Positions 1 to 9,569 of a stretch of 64,000 bases of DNA are shown here, piece after piece (positions within the stretch are counted from its first letter, which is position 1; each line of letters starts with the position of its first letter). Where the stretch lies: positions 20,575 through 84,574 of the forward strand of contig NZ_JAFEIF010000004.1 in the NCBI RefSeq assembly GCF_017848645.1, written 5' to 3'. Below the pieces are notes generated by a model. It worked only from the letters and a program-made list of their open reading frames with translations, was not told the DNA's origin and ran no database searches. The translations under genes and the position numbers were made by a program. Source of the DNA: Limnohabitans sp. Its GTDB lineage: Bacteria > Pseudomonadota > Gammaproteobacteria > Burkholderiales > Burkholderiaceae_C.

Positions 1-266
1 CCAGCACCTTTGTGGCGCTGGCCCAGCCCGCTGTGGGCATGGCTTTCCCCTCGCACTTGGCCGGTCGTGCCTTGTCGGCCTACAACCTGGTGATTTTTGC
101 GGGCATTTTTGTGGTGCAGTGGGGCATTGGCCTGCTGGTCGATGCCGGGCGCGGCCTGGGGTTGGCCAACACGCAGGCTTACCAAGTGGCCTTGGCCTGT
201 TTTGGCCTGACTTCGGTCGCCTCGTGGGCTTTTTTCATGCTGAAAAAACCAGCGCAGAGCCGATAA
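1..266 (+). CDS. MFS transporter, C-terminal part (partial)
   Basis: The reading frame is already open at the first base (codons from position 3) and stops at 266, so only the last 88 residues are visible. They hold two hydrophobic spans separated by a short Gly/Asn-containing loop, and a short basic tail (KKPAQSR). The QPAVGMAFPSHLAGRA segment followed by two helices resembles the end of a 12-helix major facilitator protein. The substrate cannot be inferred. The gene sits 12 bases upstream of the EIIA gene on the same strand, so it may be co-transcribed with the PTS genes. It could be another polytopic transporter with similar C-terminal helices. Confidence 0.6.
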   Translation, partial: STFVALAQPAVGMAFPSHLAGRALSAYNLVIFAGIFVVQWGIGLLVDAGRGLGLANTQAYQVALACFGLTSVASWAFFMLKKPAQSR

Positions 267-278
267 TCGGACCCCACC

Positions 279-722
279 ATGATCGGCATCCTCATCATCG
301 CCCACGCGCCGCTGGCCACCGCCTTGCGCGAGTGCGCCCTGCACGTCTTTCCCGATTGCGCCAGCGGCGTGCTGGCGCTGGACGTGTTGCCCCATGACGC
401 GCCCGAAGACAGCCTGGCCCGGGCGCGCCAAGCCATGGCCTCACTGGACACGACCGATGTGCTGCTGCTCAGTGACGTCTTTGGCGCCACGCCTTGCAAC
501 GTGGCCCAACAGCTGGGCGATGGGCTGCACACGCGCCTGGTGGCCGGGGCCAATTTGCCCATGCTGCTGCGCAGCGTGTGCTACCGCCACGAAAGCCTGG
601 AAGCCTTGGCCGCACGCGCCCATGCAGGCGGCACTCAGGGCGTGATGCCCGTGGGCAGCACCGCCCCCCAAAACCAAACCGGACAGAGACATGCCCCAAG
701 CCAACGTGACCATCAGCAATAA
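279..722 (+). CDS. PTS EIIA component, mannose-type (EIIA-Man fold)
   Basis: This 147-residue protein begins MIGILIIAHAPL, and His9 is at the phospho-acceptor position of mannose/sorbose-type EIIA domains. The DVLLLSDVFGATPCN segment near residues 62-76 matches the conserved second half of the domain. In Burkholderiales such single-domain EIIA proteins are encoded with HPr and EI but without EIIB or EIIC, and are thought to act as phospho-relay regulators rather than sugar transporters; no permease gene is present here either. The last 32 bases overlap the HPr start, so the Gly/Gln-rich tail is encoded together with HPr. This suggests translational coupling. Confidence 0.9.
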   Translation: MIGILIIAHAPLATALRECALHVFPDCASGVLALDVLPHDAPEDSLARARQAMASLDTTDVLLLSDVFGATPCNVAQQLGDGLHTRLVAGANLPMLLRSVCYRHESLEALAARAHAGGTQGVMPVGSTAPQNQTGQRHAPSQRDHQQ

Positions 723-960
723 ATTGGGCCTGCACGCCCGGGCTTCCGCCAAATTGACCAAATTGGCCGGCAGCTTTCCGTGCGAAGTCTGGATGAGCAA
801 AGGCGAGCGCCGCATCAATGCCAAAAGCATCATGGGTGTGATGATGTTGGCGGCCGGTCTGGGCAGTGAGGTGATGGTGGAGACTCTGGGCGAGCGCGAG
901 GAGGAGGCCCTGACGGCGCTGTTGGCCCTGATCAACGACAAGTTTGGCGAAGGCGAATAA
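691..960 (+). CDS. ptsH: Phosphocarrier protein HPr
   Basis: This 89-residue protein is the usual HPr size. The active-site motif GLHARAS contains His15, which accepts phosphate from enzyme I. Ser46 lies in AKSIMGVMML, the regulatory serine region targeted by HPr kinase in organisms that have it. The gene overlaps the EIIA gene by 32 bases and ends 3 bases before EI, so the three form one compact operon. HPr carries phosphate from EI to the upstream EIIA in the cytoplasm. Confidence 0.97.
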   Translation: MPQANVTISNKLGLHARASAKLTKLAGSFPCEVWMSKGERRINAKSIMGVMMLAAGLGSEVMVETLGEREEEALTALLALINDKFGEGE

Positions 961-963
961 GCC

Positions 964-2712
964 ATGACCTTCAGTATCCATGGCTTGGCGGTGGCGCGTG
1001 GCATCGCCATCGGCCGTGCCGTTCTGGTGGCCTCCAGCCGCGTCGATGTGGCGCACTACTTTGTGAAGCCCGAACAGGTTGGCGCTGAAATCCAGCGCTT
1101 GCGCGTGGCCCGCGATGCGGTGGTCGACGAGCTGCAGCGCCTGCAAATAGATATGCCCAAGGACGCGCCGCACGAGCTGGCGGCCTTGCTGGACGTGCAC
1201 CTGATGCTGCTGCAAGACGAAGAATTAACGTCTGGTGTGGTGCACTGGATCAAAACTCGCCTGTACAACGCAGAGTGGGCGCTGACCAGCCAGCTCGACA
1301 TCATCGTGCGCCAGTTTGAGGAAATGGAAGACCCGTACCTGCGCGAACGCAAGGCCGACATGGAGCAAGTGGGCGAACGGGTGCTGCACTGCCTCAAGGG
1401 CACTGGGCCCTTGGTGACGCAAGCCAAGCGTCCACAGCGGCCTCAGCAAGAATTGCAATTGGGCGACACCGATGTGCCCTTGGTGCTGGTGGCGCACGAC
1501 CTGTCGCCTGCCGACATGCTGCAGTTCAAACAAAGTGTGTTCACCGGCTTTGTGACCGATGTCGGCGGCAAGACCTCGCACACCGCCATCGTGGCGCGCA
1601 GTCTGGACATTCCGGCGGTGGTGGGCGCGCGCACTGCCAGCCAGCTGGTCAAGCAAGACGATTGGGTCATCATCGATGGCGATGCGGGCGTGGTCATTGT
1701 GGACCCCTCGCCCATCATCCTGGCCGATTACGGCTTCAAACAGCGCCAGGGCGACCTGGAGCGCGAGCGCCTGGCGCGCTTGCGCCACACCCCGTCTGTC
1801 ACGCTCGACGGTCAAAAAATCGAGCTGCTGGCCAACATCGAAATGCCCGAAGACACCGCAGCTGCCCTCACGGCCGGTGCGGTCGGTGTGGGTTTGTTCC
1901 GCAGCGAATTCCTGTTCATGGGCCGCCAAGGCCATCTGCCAGACGAAGAAGAGCAGTACCAGGCCTACCGCCGTGCGGTGGATGGCATGAACGGTTTGCC
2001 CGTGACCATCCGCACCGTGGATGTGGGCGCCGACAAGCCACTCGATGAAAGCCGCCACGAAGCTTCACACCTGAACCCGGCCCTGGGTCTGCGTGCCATC
2101 CGATGGTGCTTGGCCGATCCGGCCATGTTCCTCACGCAGCTGCGCGCCATTTTGCGGGCAGCGGCGCACGGCCAGGTCCATTTGCTCATTCCCATGTTGG
2201 CGCATGGCAGCGAGATCCGTCAAACGCTGGCCCTGATCGCGCAGGCCCGCCACGAACTCGACCGCCGCGGCGTTGCCCATGGCCCGGTGCGTTTGGGCGC
2301 GATGATCGAGATCCCGGCGGCCGCTTTGTCTTTGCGCCTGTTCCTCAAGTACTTTGACTTCTTGTCCATTGGCACCAACGACCTGATCCAGTACACCTTG
2401 GCGATTGACCGGGCCGATGAATCGGTGGCCCACCTGTACGACCCGCTGCACCCAGCTGTGCTGCGCCTGATCGCCGACACGATTGCCGAGTGTCAGCGCC
2501 AGGGCAAGGGTGTGTCGGTGTGCGGCGAGATGGCGGGCGATGTGGCCATGACCCGTTTGCTGCTGGGGCTGGGTCTGCGCAGCTTTTCCATGCACCCCTC
2601 ACAAATCCTGGCGGTCAAGCATCAGGTGCTGCGCTCGGACACCCGAAAACTGGCCCCCTGGGCCGCACAGGTGCTGGACAGCGAGGACCCGGCTGCCAGC
2701 CTGAACCCTTGA
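964..2712 (+). CDS. ptsI: Phosphoenolpyruvate-protein phosphotransferase (enzyme I)
   Basis: This 582-residue protein is close to the 575 of E. coli EI. It transfers phosphate from PEP to HPr. The phospho-histidine motif GGKTSHTAIVARS places the active His at residue 206, and the C-terminal PEP-binding barrel contains the catalytic VCGEMAGD cysteine at residue 520. SIGTNDLIQYTLAIDR, the PEP-utilising enzyme signature, is also present. The ATG follows the ptsH stop by 3 bases. With no EIIBC gene in sight, EI here probably feeds a regulatory phospho-relay through HPr and EIIA. Confidence 0.97.
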   Translation: MTFSIHGLAVARGIAIGRAVLVASSRVDVAHYFVKPEQVGAEIQRLRVARDAVVDELQRLQIDMPKDAPHELAALLDVHLMLLQDEELTSGVVHWIKTRLYNAEWALTSQLDIIVRQFEEMEDPYLRERKADMEQVGERVLHCLKGTGPLVTQAKRPQRPQQELQLGDTDVPLVLVAHDLSPADMLQFKQSVFTGFVTDVGGKTSHTAIVARSLDIPAVVGARTASQLVKQDDWVIIDGDAGVVIVDPSPIILADYGFKQRQGDLERERLARLRHTPSVTLDGQKIELLANIEMPEDTAAALTAGAVGVGLFRSEFLFMGRQGHLPDEEEQYQAYRRAVDGMNGLPVTIRTVDVGADKPLDESRHEASHLNPALGLRAIRWCLADPAMFLTQLRAILRAAAHGQVHLLIPMLAHGSEIRQTLALIAQARHELDRRGVAHGPVRLGAMIEIPAAALSLRLFLKYFDFLSIGTNDLIQYTLAIDRADESVAHLYDPLHPAVLRLIADTIAECQRQGKGVSVCGEMAGDVAMTRLLLGLGLRSFSMHPSQILAVKHQVLRSDTRKLAPWAAQVLDSEDPAASLNP

Positions 2713-2754
2713 ATGGGCTTCGCTCCACCGGTCAGGGCCTGCCCGGCGACGGCG

Positions 2755-3639
2755 TTACTCGGCTTTGAGTTTGTCTTGCGTGCGGGTGTCGAAATCGCTC
2801 GCGTCGTGGCGCTCGTGCAGCTGGGACTCGGGCGCGCCCATGACCCGGTTGACCATTCGACCGCGTTGCACGGCAGGGCGTTGCGCCAGTTCTTCGGCCC
2901 AGCGCTGCACATGGGTGTATTCCTGCACCTGCAAAAATTCACCGGACTCGTACAGCAGACCTTTGGCCAAAGCGCCATACCAGGGCCAGATGGTGATGTC
3001 GGCGATCGTGTAGTCGTCGCCTGCGATGAAGCGGTTTTCGGCCAAGCGGCGGTCCAACACATCCATCTCGCGCTTGACCTCCATGGCAAAGCGGTCGATT
3101 GCGTATTCGATCTTGACCGGCGCATAGGCAAAAAAGTGCCCGAAGCCGCCGCCCAAATAAGGGGCGCTGCCCATTTGCCAGAACAACCACGACAGGCATT
3201 CGGCGCGTCGGGCGGGGTCGGTGGGCACCAGAGCGCCAAATTTTTCGGCCAGATACAGCAAGATGGCGCCCGACTCGAACACCCGCACGGGCTGCTCGCC
3301 GCTGCAGTCCAGCAGCGCCGGGATCTTGGAGTTCGGGTTGACGCTGACAAAGCCGCTGCCAAATTGTTGACCGTCCTGAATGCGGATCAGCCACGCATCG
3401 TATTCCGCGCCTGCGTGCCCCAGGGCCAGCAACTCTTCGAGCATCACGGTGACTTTGACGCCATTGGGTGTGCCCAGCGAATACAGCTGCAGCGGGTGCT
3501 GGCCTCGCGGCAGTTCTTGTTCGTGCGTGGCCCCCGAGATGGGGCGGTTGATGTTGGCAAATCGCCCGCCATTGGCCTTGTTCCAGGTCCAGACTTTGGG
3601 GGGGGTGTAGGCGGTGGCGTCAGAGGTGGTGTCGGTCAT
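2755..3639 (-). CDS. yghU: YghU-type glutathione S-transferase / disulfide-bond oxidoreductase
   Basis: This 294-residue protein resembles E. coli YghU along its whole length, including the N-terminal KVWTWNKANGG, the thioredoxin-fold segment LYSLGTPNGVKVTVMLEELL, NPNSKIPAL with the glutathione-binding cis-proline, and the C-terminal LHERHDASDF. YghU binds two glutathione molecules and reduces organic hydroperoxides and disulfides. The start at 3639 gives the family N-terminus. The gene converges with ptsI (42-bp gap) and diverges from the TPR glycosyltransferase, so it is probably monocistronic with its promoter in 3640-3823. Confidence 0.93.
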   Translation of the reverse strand: MTDTTSDATAYTPPKVWTWNKANGGRFANINRPISGATHEQELPRGQHPLQLYSLGTPNGVKVTVMLEELLALGHAGAEYDAWLIRIQDGQQFGSGFVSVNPNSKIPALLDCSGEQPVRVFESGAILLYLAEKFGALVPTDPARRAECLSWLFWQMGSAPYLGGGFGHFFAYAPVKIEYAIDRFAMEVKREMDVLDRRLAENRFIAGDDYTIADITIWPWYGALAKGLLYESGEFLQVQEYTHVQRWAEELAQRPAVQRGRMVNRVMGAPESQLHERHDASDFDTRTQDKLKAE

Positions 3640-3823
3640 GGGGGCTTTGAGGTGGTGGGCGTGAGCGCCTTGAGTGGGGCAAGTTTAGGGGAAAAGCCCG
3701 TTCCTCGCAGCGCTGGCACCGTACCCAAGCGGCGACTGATCTCAGGCGCCATGGTGCGGGCCGAGTGATCACTAAAATCCACCTTTTAAAAAGACCATTG
3801 TCGCGCAAGTCGCCTTTGCCCCC

Positions 3824-5716
3824 ATGAAAAAACCACCCGCCAAAGGCCGACCAGCCAAGCCCTCGGGCATGCTGACCAAGCTCTTGGGGCAAGCCTCAGT
3901 GCCGATGTCCAAGCCCTCATCTGCCCCCACCCCCGCTGCATGCCAAGCCTGGCTGCAAGAGGCCGTGAACGACTACCAAAAAGGCGAATGGGCACAGGCC
4001 GAAAGCCGCACCGATGCCTTGTTGGCGCAAGCTGGCGTGCCGCTGGCCTACCGTTTGTCGGCTTTGAACCTGAAGGCCACCTTGGCGGCACGCACACATC
4101 GGCTGGCCTTGGCCGTAGAGCTTTACCAGGACCTGCTGCGCGAGCAACCCGGGCATGTGGAGGCGCTGGCCAATTTGGGCCTGAGTTTGCAAAAACTGCA
4201 GCGCCACGAGGAGGCCGTGGTGCACTTGCGCCAGGCGATTGCCCTGCGTCCGGGGCATGCCAACTCGCACCTGAATCTGGGCTTGACCTACCAATCGCTG
4301 GGCCGAACCCAAGAGGCCAAGGCGTCGTATGAGGCCGCGCTGGCGCTGGAGCCGGGTCATTTGCAGGCACACTTCAACCTGGCCAAATGGTGGCAAGACG
4401 CCTTTGACTTTGAAGAAGCCAGCCGCGCATACCAAGCCACGCTGGCGCTGGAGCCGCGCCACGCCGATTCATTGGCCAACCTGATCTTTGTGCAGCACTA
4501 CCGTTACCCGCCCGACGAGGCCGCGCACCAGGCCTTGCTGCGCCGCTGCGCGCAGTTGTACCCGGCCGCGCCCGAGTGGCCGCGCCGACCGGCCCCGCCC
4601 CAAGCCTTGCGCGTGGGCCTGGTGTCGGCCGATTTGCACCAGCACCCGGTGGGCTACTTTTTGCGCGATGTGTTGCTGGCGCTGGCCAGCACCGCCGTGG
4701 CCTGCGGCGAGTTGCGCTTGCTGGCCTATGCCAATGCCCCGACATCTGACGAACTGACCGAGCGCATTCGGCCGGTTTTTGAGGCTTGGCACACGGTGGA
4801 TTTGTGGACCGACGAGCGGCTGGCGGCGCAAATCCGCAGCGACGGCGTAGACATCCTGGTGGACCTGTCCGGGCGCACGGCGGGCAACCGCTTGCCGGTC
4901 TTTGCTGCCAAACCTGCACCGCTCCAGGTCAGTTGGTTGGGCTACTTTGCCAGCACCGGTCTGCCGCAAATGGACGCCATCCTGGCCGATCCGGTGTGCG
5001 TGCCCGAGGGCGAAGAGTCGATGTATGTGGAGCAAGTGGTTCGTCTGCCCCACACCCGTTTGTGCATGAGCCCGCCTGTCGCCGCACCCGAGCCGTCTGC
5101 GGCACCGGTCCTGAACAATGGCTTCATCACCTTCGGTTGTTACCAAACGCTGCCCAAGATCAACCCGGGTGTTTTGGCCGCTTGGGCGCACATTCTGGCC
5201 GCTTGCCCGCAGGCGCGTTTGCGTTTGCAGGCACCGCAGTTCAGCGACGCGGGGCAGCTGGCCCGCTTTGGCGAGCGCTTGCACGCGGCGGGCATCGACG
5301 TGGCGCGGGTGGACTTGTTGCCACCGGTCAGCCGCGCGCAGTACCTGGACAGCTACAGCCAGGTGGACATCCTGCTCGATACCTTTCCTTATCCTGGTGG
5401 CACCACCACCGCCGAAGCCTTGTGGATGGGCGTGCCGACCCTCACGCTGGCCATGCCCGGCATGCTGGGCAGGCAAGGCCAGGCCATGTTGAGCAATCTG
5501 GGCCTGCACGATTGGGTGACCCACAGCGAGGCCGACTACGTGGCGCAAGCGGTGGCTTGGGGCCAAGGGGGCGATCAGGTGGCCGAGCGCCTGCAAAGCC
5601 TGCGCCAGCAAGTGCGCAGCCAAGCGGCCAGCTCACCCCTGTTCGATGCCCCGCGTTTTGCCCGAGATTGGTGGACTGCGATGCAGGACCTGTGGCGGCA
5701 GAAGATGGTTGCTTGA
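3824..5716 (+). CDS. TPR-containing O-GlcNAc-transferase-like glycosyltransferase (GT41/SPINDLY type)
   Basis: This 630-residue protein has a basic, Pro/Lys-rich start, about five tetratricopeptide repeats (roughly residues 45-225, with motifs such as ALANLGLSLQKLQRHEEAV), and a GT41 catalytic region. The segment DLHQHPVGYFLRD matches the catalytic His region of O-GlcNAc transferases. VSWLGYFASTGLPQMDAILAD and the nucleotide-sugar site PGGTTTAEALWMGVPTLTL are also typical. Bacterial relatives modify proteins, including surface structures, in the cytoplasm. No flagellin, adhesin or sugar-nucleotide gene is adjacent, so target and donor are unknown. It is a single-gene unit between a divergent yghU and a convergent protease gene. 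Confidence 0.88.
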   Translation: MKKPPAKGRPAKPSGMLTKLLGQASVPMSKPSSAPTPAACQAWLQEAVNDYQKGEWAQAESRTDALLAQAGVPLAYRLSALNLKATLAARTHRLALAVELYQDLLREQPGHVEALANLGLSLQKLQRHEEAVVHLRQAIALRPGHANSHLNLGLTYQSLGRTQEAKASYEAALALEPGHLQAHFNLAKWWQDAFDFEEASRAYQATLALEPRHADSLANLIFVQHYRYPPDEAAHQALLRRCAQLYPAAPEWPRRPAPPQALRVGLVSADLHQHPVGYFLRDVLLALASTAVACGELRLLAYANAPTSDELTERIRPVFEAWHTVDLWTDERLAAQIRSDGVDILVDLSGRTAGNRLPVFAAKPAPLQVSWLGYFASTGLPQMDAILADPVCVPEGEESMYVEQVVRLPHTRLCMSPPVAAPEPSAAPVLNNGFITFGCYQTLPKINPGVLAAWAHILAACPQARLRLQAPQFSDAGQLARFGERLHAAGIDVARVDLLPPVSRAQYLDSYSQVDILLDTFPYPGGTTTAEALWMGVPTLTLAMPGMLGRQGQAMLSNLGLHDWVTHSEADYVAQAVAWGQGGDQVAERLQSLRQQVRSQAASSPLFDAPRFARDWWTAMQDLWRQKMVA

Positions 5717-5842
5717 AATCCGAGGGGCAGGCCAGTTTCCATCGGGGTCACTGGGGACTTCAAGAGGGGGTGAGGTCGTTATGCACTTCTCAGGCCAGTC
5801 GGCCCACGGTAAGCATGCCCGCTTCGTCTTTTTTGGTGAAGC

Positions 5843-6691
5843 TCATGGGGCTGGATGAGCCGATGGGTGTTTTGGGGCACGCCAAAGCATGATAACTGCA
5901 GCGCCGAGGCAGAACACAACGGCCAGGATCGAGTTTTCGATACCGAAGCTGCCGCCCGTCAGGATTTCTGGCCCCGACATTTGGGCTGTTACCAGACCGG
6001 TGGTCTGGATGCCAGAGGTGGGCAACCCATAAAGGCCGCTTTGACTGAAATTCCAGGCGAAGTGGATGCCGATGGCCAGCCAGAGTGTGCGTGTGAGCAT
6101 GTAGGCAGCGCCAAGGAGCACGCCGGCTTCGAGCCCAATGGCCAGACTGGACCAGAGCGTGGCGCCAGGATTGACGATGTGCACCAGACCAAAAAGGACT
6201 CCGGATGCCAACAACGCGAACCAGCTGCCCAGCCATTCTTGGACCAGTCTGAAGATGAGTGCGCGAAAAATGATTTCTTCCAAGAAGGCCGGCACGAGGC
6301 CGACCATCAGTGAACCGGCCATGGCGTGCAGACCGTTGTAGGCCGTGATTTGGTAAAAACCTTGCCAGTAAAGCACGGCGACGGCGCTGCTCATCAGCAG
6401 CCAGCCGATCAGCAGGCCATAGAGTGTTTGGGGGACGGCCTGGTTCAAGGCCAATTCGCTGACGGGTCGTTTTTCAATGAGTCGGACAAACAGGGTGTAG
6501 CTCAAGATGCCACAGCACACCACGGCGGTGCCTCCAACCAATTCTCCCGCCCCCATCCATTCGAGCATGACAATTCTTGCGCCCATCGTCCCAAGTGATA
6601 CGAAGACCATGCCCAAGACCAAACGGACAAGTGGGTGTTTCAGAAGGCGACAAGTGAGTGAATTTTCAGTAATGGTCGTCGATGATTTCAT
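5843..6691 (-). CDS. CPBP-family intramembrane glutamic protease (CAAX/abortive-infection type)
   Basis: This 282-residue polytopic protein has about seven hydrophobic spans. It carries the family motifs: EEIIFRALIFR (the EExxxR motif), FGLVHIVNP (second motif with His) and GIHFAWNFSQS (third motif with His and Asn). These residues form the active site of Rce1-like intramembrane proteases. Bacterial members are linked to membrane-protein processing, bacteriocin immunity or phage defence, but nothing in the neighbourhood indicates a substrate. The gene is flanked by gaps of 126 bp (convergent with the glycosyltransferase) and 254 bp (to the lipA stop), so it is likely expressed alone. Confidence 0.88.
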   Translation of the reverse strand: MKSSTTITENSLTCRLLKHPLVRLVLGMVFVSLGTMGARIVMLEWMGAGELVGGTAVVCCGILSYTLFVRLIEKRPVSELALNQAVPQTLYGLLIGWLLMSSAVAVLYWQGFYQITAYNGLHAMAGSLMVGLVPAFLEEIIFRALIFRLVQEWLGSWFALLASGVLFGLVHIVNPGATLWSSLAIGLEAGVLLGAAYMLTRTLWLAIGIHFAWNFSQSGLYGLPTSGIQTTGLVTAQMSGPEILTGGSFGIENSILAVVFCLGAAVIMLWRAPKHPSAHPAP

Positions 6692-6945
6692 TCTTTGGAA
6701 TTTTATTCCAGGGTGTTTGAATGCTTGTGAGAACCTTGATGAGTTCGGGAAAAACTTGTACTGAGGCCTTGCTCAGTTTTTTTCTGACACCATGGCATTC
6801 AAGGACGAAGCAGGCCGTTTAGCCTGTCACCTCGCCTTTTCTTCGGCAGCACCGCCTTCAGCGACTTCAAAGACCTGCAAAAAAGAGCCGCTTGAAAACC
6901 GAAGGCCCGTAGGCTGGCTCGCCTTGGTGCTTGGGCGCTGGTGGA

Positions 6946-7953
6946 TCAGCGGGCCGGGGTGTTCAGGTGCGCCGAATGGGCCTGCTGGTCGGCGTGGTAG
7001 CTGGATCTGACCATCGCCCCCACTGCGGCGTGGCTGAACCCCATTTCGTAGGCCTTGGCCTCGAACATCTTGAAGGTGTCAGGGTGCACGTAGCGGCGCA
7101 CGGGCAGGTGGCTGTTGCTGGGGGCGAGGTACTGGCCAATGGTGAGCATCTCGATGTTGTGCGCGCGCATGTCGCGCATGACCTCCAGAATTTCTTCGTC
7201 GGTTTCGCCCAGGCCGACCATCAGGCCACTTTTGGTGGGCACGTTCGGGAACAGGGCTTTGAATTTTTTCAGCAAGTTCAGCGAGAACTGGTAGTCCGAG
7301 CCGGGGCGTGCTTCTTTGTACAAGCGCGGCACGGTTTCCATGTTGTGGTTCATCACGTCAGGCGGTGCGGCCTTCAGGATTTCGAGGGCGCGATCGTCAC
7401 GCCCCCGGAAGTCGGGCACCAACACTTCGATCTGGGTGGTGGGCGAGAGTTCGCGGGTTTTGCGAATGCATTCCACAAAGTGGCCCGCACCGCCGTCGCG
7501 CAGATCGTCGCGGTCCACGCTGGTGATGACCACATACTTCAGTTGAAGCTGTGCAATGGTCTTGGCCAGGTTGTCGGGCTCGTTCACATCCAGCGGGTCG
7601 GGCCGGCCGTGGCCCACGTCGCAAAACGGGCAGCGGCGCGTGCACTTGTCGCCCATGATCATGAAGGTGGCGGTGCCCTTGCCAAAGCATTCACCGATGT
7701 TGGGGCAGCTGGCCTCTTCGCACACCGTCACCAGTTTGTTGGCGCGCAGCACATCCTTGATTTCGTAAAAACGGGTGGTGGGCGATCCCGCTTTGACGCG
7801 GATCCATTCGGGCTTTTTGAGCACCTCGGCCTGCTCCACCTTGACCGGAATGCGCGAGAGTTTGGCGGCAGCCTTTTGCTTGGCCATGGGGTCGTAGTTT
7901 TCTACGCTTTGGACTTCGCGAACCACTTGGCGTTCGGTCGGGTTATTGCTCAT
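6946..7953 (-). CDS. lipA: Lipoyl synthase
   Basis: Radical-SAM enzyme that inserts two sulfurs into octanoylated lipoyl domains. The 335-residue protein has the LipA-specific cluster motif [12 protein letters not shown] and the radical-SAM motif CTRRCPFC (CxxxCxxC), followed by the GGAGHF and [11 protein letters not shown] regions. I chose the ATG at 7953 (MSNNPTERQ), preceded by GAAAGAA, over an upstream in-frame start that would add 36 non-conserved residues. It is the last gene of a ybeD-lipB-lipA run, 43 bp after lipB, matching the usual gene order for protein lipoylation. Confidence 0.97.
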   Translation of the reverse strand: MSNNPTERQVVREVQSVENYDPMAKQKAAAKLSRIPVKVEQAEVLKKPEWIRVKAGSPTTRFYEIKDVLRANKLVTVCEEASCPNIGECFGKGTATFMIMGDKCTRRCPFCDVGHGRPDPLDVNEPDNLAKTIAQLQLKYVVITSVDRDDLRDGGAGHFVECIRKTRELSPTTQIEVLVPDFRGRDDRALEILKAAPPDVMNHNMETVPRLYKEARPGSDYQFSLNLLKKFKALFPNVPTKSGLMVGLGETDEEILEVMRDMRAHNIEMLTIGQYLAPSNSHLPVRRYVHPDTFKMFEAKAYEMGFSHAAVGAMVRSSYHADQQAHSAHLNTPAR

Positions 7954-7996
7954 CGGATTCTTTCGGTTGCCGTTTGGCGGCAGGTCAGGGGGCGTT

Positions 7997-8659
7997 TCAC
8001 AGGCGGGCGGTGAGTTGGCCTGCCAGCACACGGGCAGCATCGTCCCAGGTGGTTTCAACACCGATTGTAAAAAGGTCCACGGTTTTCAGGCCGGCATAAC
8101 CACAGGGGTTGATACGCTCAAAGGGTTGAAGGTCCATGGCCACGTTCAGGGCCGCGCCGTGGTAGGTGCAGTGGCGGCTGACTTTGATGCCCAAGGCGCT
8201 GATCTTGCCCAGGCCCTTGAAGGGGTCGCCCGCCGGGGCTGGGCCGACCAAGGCCGCGTGGCTGAAGGGGTCGTCCATGCGCACATAGATGCCTGGCGCA
8301 CCCGCCACCCGGTGGCCCGTCACGCCAAAGTGCGCCAGGGTGCGGATGACCGACTCTTCCAGCTTGAAGACGTATTCCTTGACGTAGTACCCGGCGCGCT
8401 GCAGGTTGACCAAGGGGTAGGCCATGACTTGGCCGGGGCCATGAAAAGTGACCTGTCCGCCCCGGTTGGTTTGCACCACCGGAATGTCGCCTGGCATCAA
8501 GAGGTGCGAGGCTTGGCCCGCCAGTCCTTGGGTGAACACAGGCGGGTGTTCGCACAGCCAAAGTTCATCGGACGTGTCCGGGGTGCGGTTGGCCGTGAAG
8601 GCCTGCATGGCTTCGTAGGTTGGCAAGTAGTCCACTTGCCCAAGAAGCCGGATGTCCAT
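7997..8659 (-). CDS. lipB: Lipoyl(octanoyl) transferase
   Basis: This 220-residue enzyme transfers octanoate from acyl carrier protein to lipoyl domains. It contains the signature [12 protein letters not shown], the [12 protein letters not shown] segment with the catalytic lysine, and NPCGYAGL with the nucleophilic cysteine. The ATG at 8659 follows the ybeD stop directly; an in-frame TTG at 8665 would overlap that stop but adds only two residues. The product supplies the substrate of LipA, encoded immediately downstream. Confidence 0.96.
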   Translation of the reverse strand: MDIRLLGQVDYLPTYEAMQAFTANRTPDTSDELWLCEHPPVFTQGLAGQASHLLMPGDIPVVQTNRGGQVTFHGPGQVMAYPLVNLQRAGYYVKEYVFKLEESVIRTLAHFGVTGHRVAGAPGIYVRMDDPFSHAALVGPAPAGDPFKGLGKISALGIKVSRHCTYHGAALNVAMDLQPFERINPCGYAGLKTVDLFTIGVETTWDDAARVLAGQLTARL

Positions 8660-8661
8660 GC

Positions 8662-8961
8662 TCAAAGCACGATTTTGACCATGGGGTGCGAGGTCAGGGC
8701 GCGGTAGAGGTCGTCGAGTTGTTCGCGGCTGGTGGCCGTGATGCTGAGCGTCACGCCCAGGTAGTTGCCGCCTTTGCTGGGGCGCAGCTCGATGGTGGCG
8801 GGGTCAAAGCCAGGGTCGAACTGCAGGGCGACCTGGCACATGGCTTCGGCAAAGCCGTCGACCATGGCGCCCATGACCTTGATCGGGAAGATCGAGGGGT
8901 ACTCGATCAGGGTGTCTTTGCGCGGGTCGATGCCTGCCGGTGGTGTGATGGAAGCGCTCAT
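8662..8961 (-). CDS. ybeD: DUF493 family protein YbeD
   Basis: This 99-residue protein has the DUF493/YbeD ferredoxin-like fold pattern: [14 protein letters not shown] at the start, [25 protein letters not shown] in the middle, and HPMVKIVL at the end. E. coli ybeD also lies just before lipB. A regulatory role in lipoylation is suspected from this conserved linkage but is not established. The start at 8961 (MSASITPP) gives the typical family length; a longer in-frame extension to 9033 is unlikely. Confidence 0.9.
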   Translation of the reverse strand: MSASITPPAGIDPRKDTLIEYPSIFPIKVMGAMVDGFAEAMCQVALQFDPGFDPATIELRPSKGGNYLGVTLSITATSREQLDDLYRALTSHPMVKIVL

Positions 8962-8986
8962 GAAATAGTCCCTTAGGCCCGCTAGC

Positions 8987-9433
8987 TTAACGCCAGACGA
9001 TGACCGCCAAAACCGCCAGCCAGCCCAAAGCAAAATTGGTCAGCACCAAGGGGTGAATTTGCCCCAAAGCCTTACCCGCTGCAGGCCAATCCGAATTCGC
9101 CACGGCGGCTTTGAGGCGGCGAAAGGGCGCAAACCAGATGTGCGCAAAAATCAGGCACATCAGCAGCCCCAGGCCCGACATGGCGTGCCAGCCTTTGGGG
9201 GCGAGCTTCATGTCGGACATCGACAGCATCCAGAAACCTGTGGCCAAAATCAGGGCAATCGAGATCCAGACCATGGCGAAAAATCGGGTCAGGACGCCCG
9301 ACATCAGGGCGAGGCGCTCGGGAGGGGCCATCCGGGCGATGGCCACTGGGCGCAGCGCCAGAATGACCAGGGCCATGCCGCCCAGCCAGACGATGCCCGC
9401 TGCCAGATGAAAAAATTTAAACCATTCGTACAT
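8987..9433 (-). CDS. CopD-like / DUF4149-like four-helix membrane protein
   Basis: This 148-residue protein begins MYEWFKFFHLAAGIVWLGGM and has four predicted membrane helices. His9 in the first helix and conserved aromatic and His residues in later helices (GWHAMSGLG, IHPLVLTNF) fit small CopD-domain proteins, some of which bind heme or copper. It is transcribed towards ybeD with a 25-bp gap and diverges from atpI. The copper link is only by family resemblance, since no copper-resistance genes are adjacent. Confidence 0.7.
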   Translation of the reverse strand: MYEWFKFFHLAAGIVWLGGMALVILALRPVAIARMAPPERLALMSGVLTRFFAMVWISIALILATGFWMLSMSDMKLAPKGWHAMSGLGLLMCLIFAHIWFAPFRRLKAAVANSDWPAAGKALGQIHPLVLTNFALGWLAVLAVIVWR

Positions 9434-9569
9434 ATATCAACCGATCTTCAACTTGAAAAGCAGAGCTCAAAACAGCTTTTTTGGCCATTGTCGCTGCTGG
9501 TATTGGGCGTGTTGGGCCAAGGGCAATTAGATCTGGATCAAAAAAAGTGGGAACGCACGGGTTTCTACG

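Noticed and set aside
2713..3768. Plus-strand frame of 351 codons over yghU
   Set aside because: It is antisense to a gene that matches YghU along its full length.
6931..8013. Plus-strand frame of 360 codons over lipA
   Set aside because: It is the antisense shadow of lipA, whose radical-SAM motifs are unmistakable.
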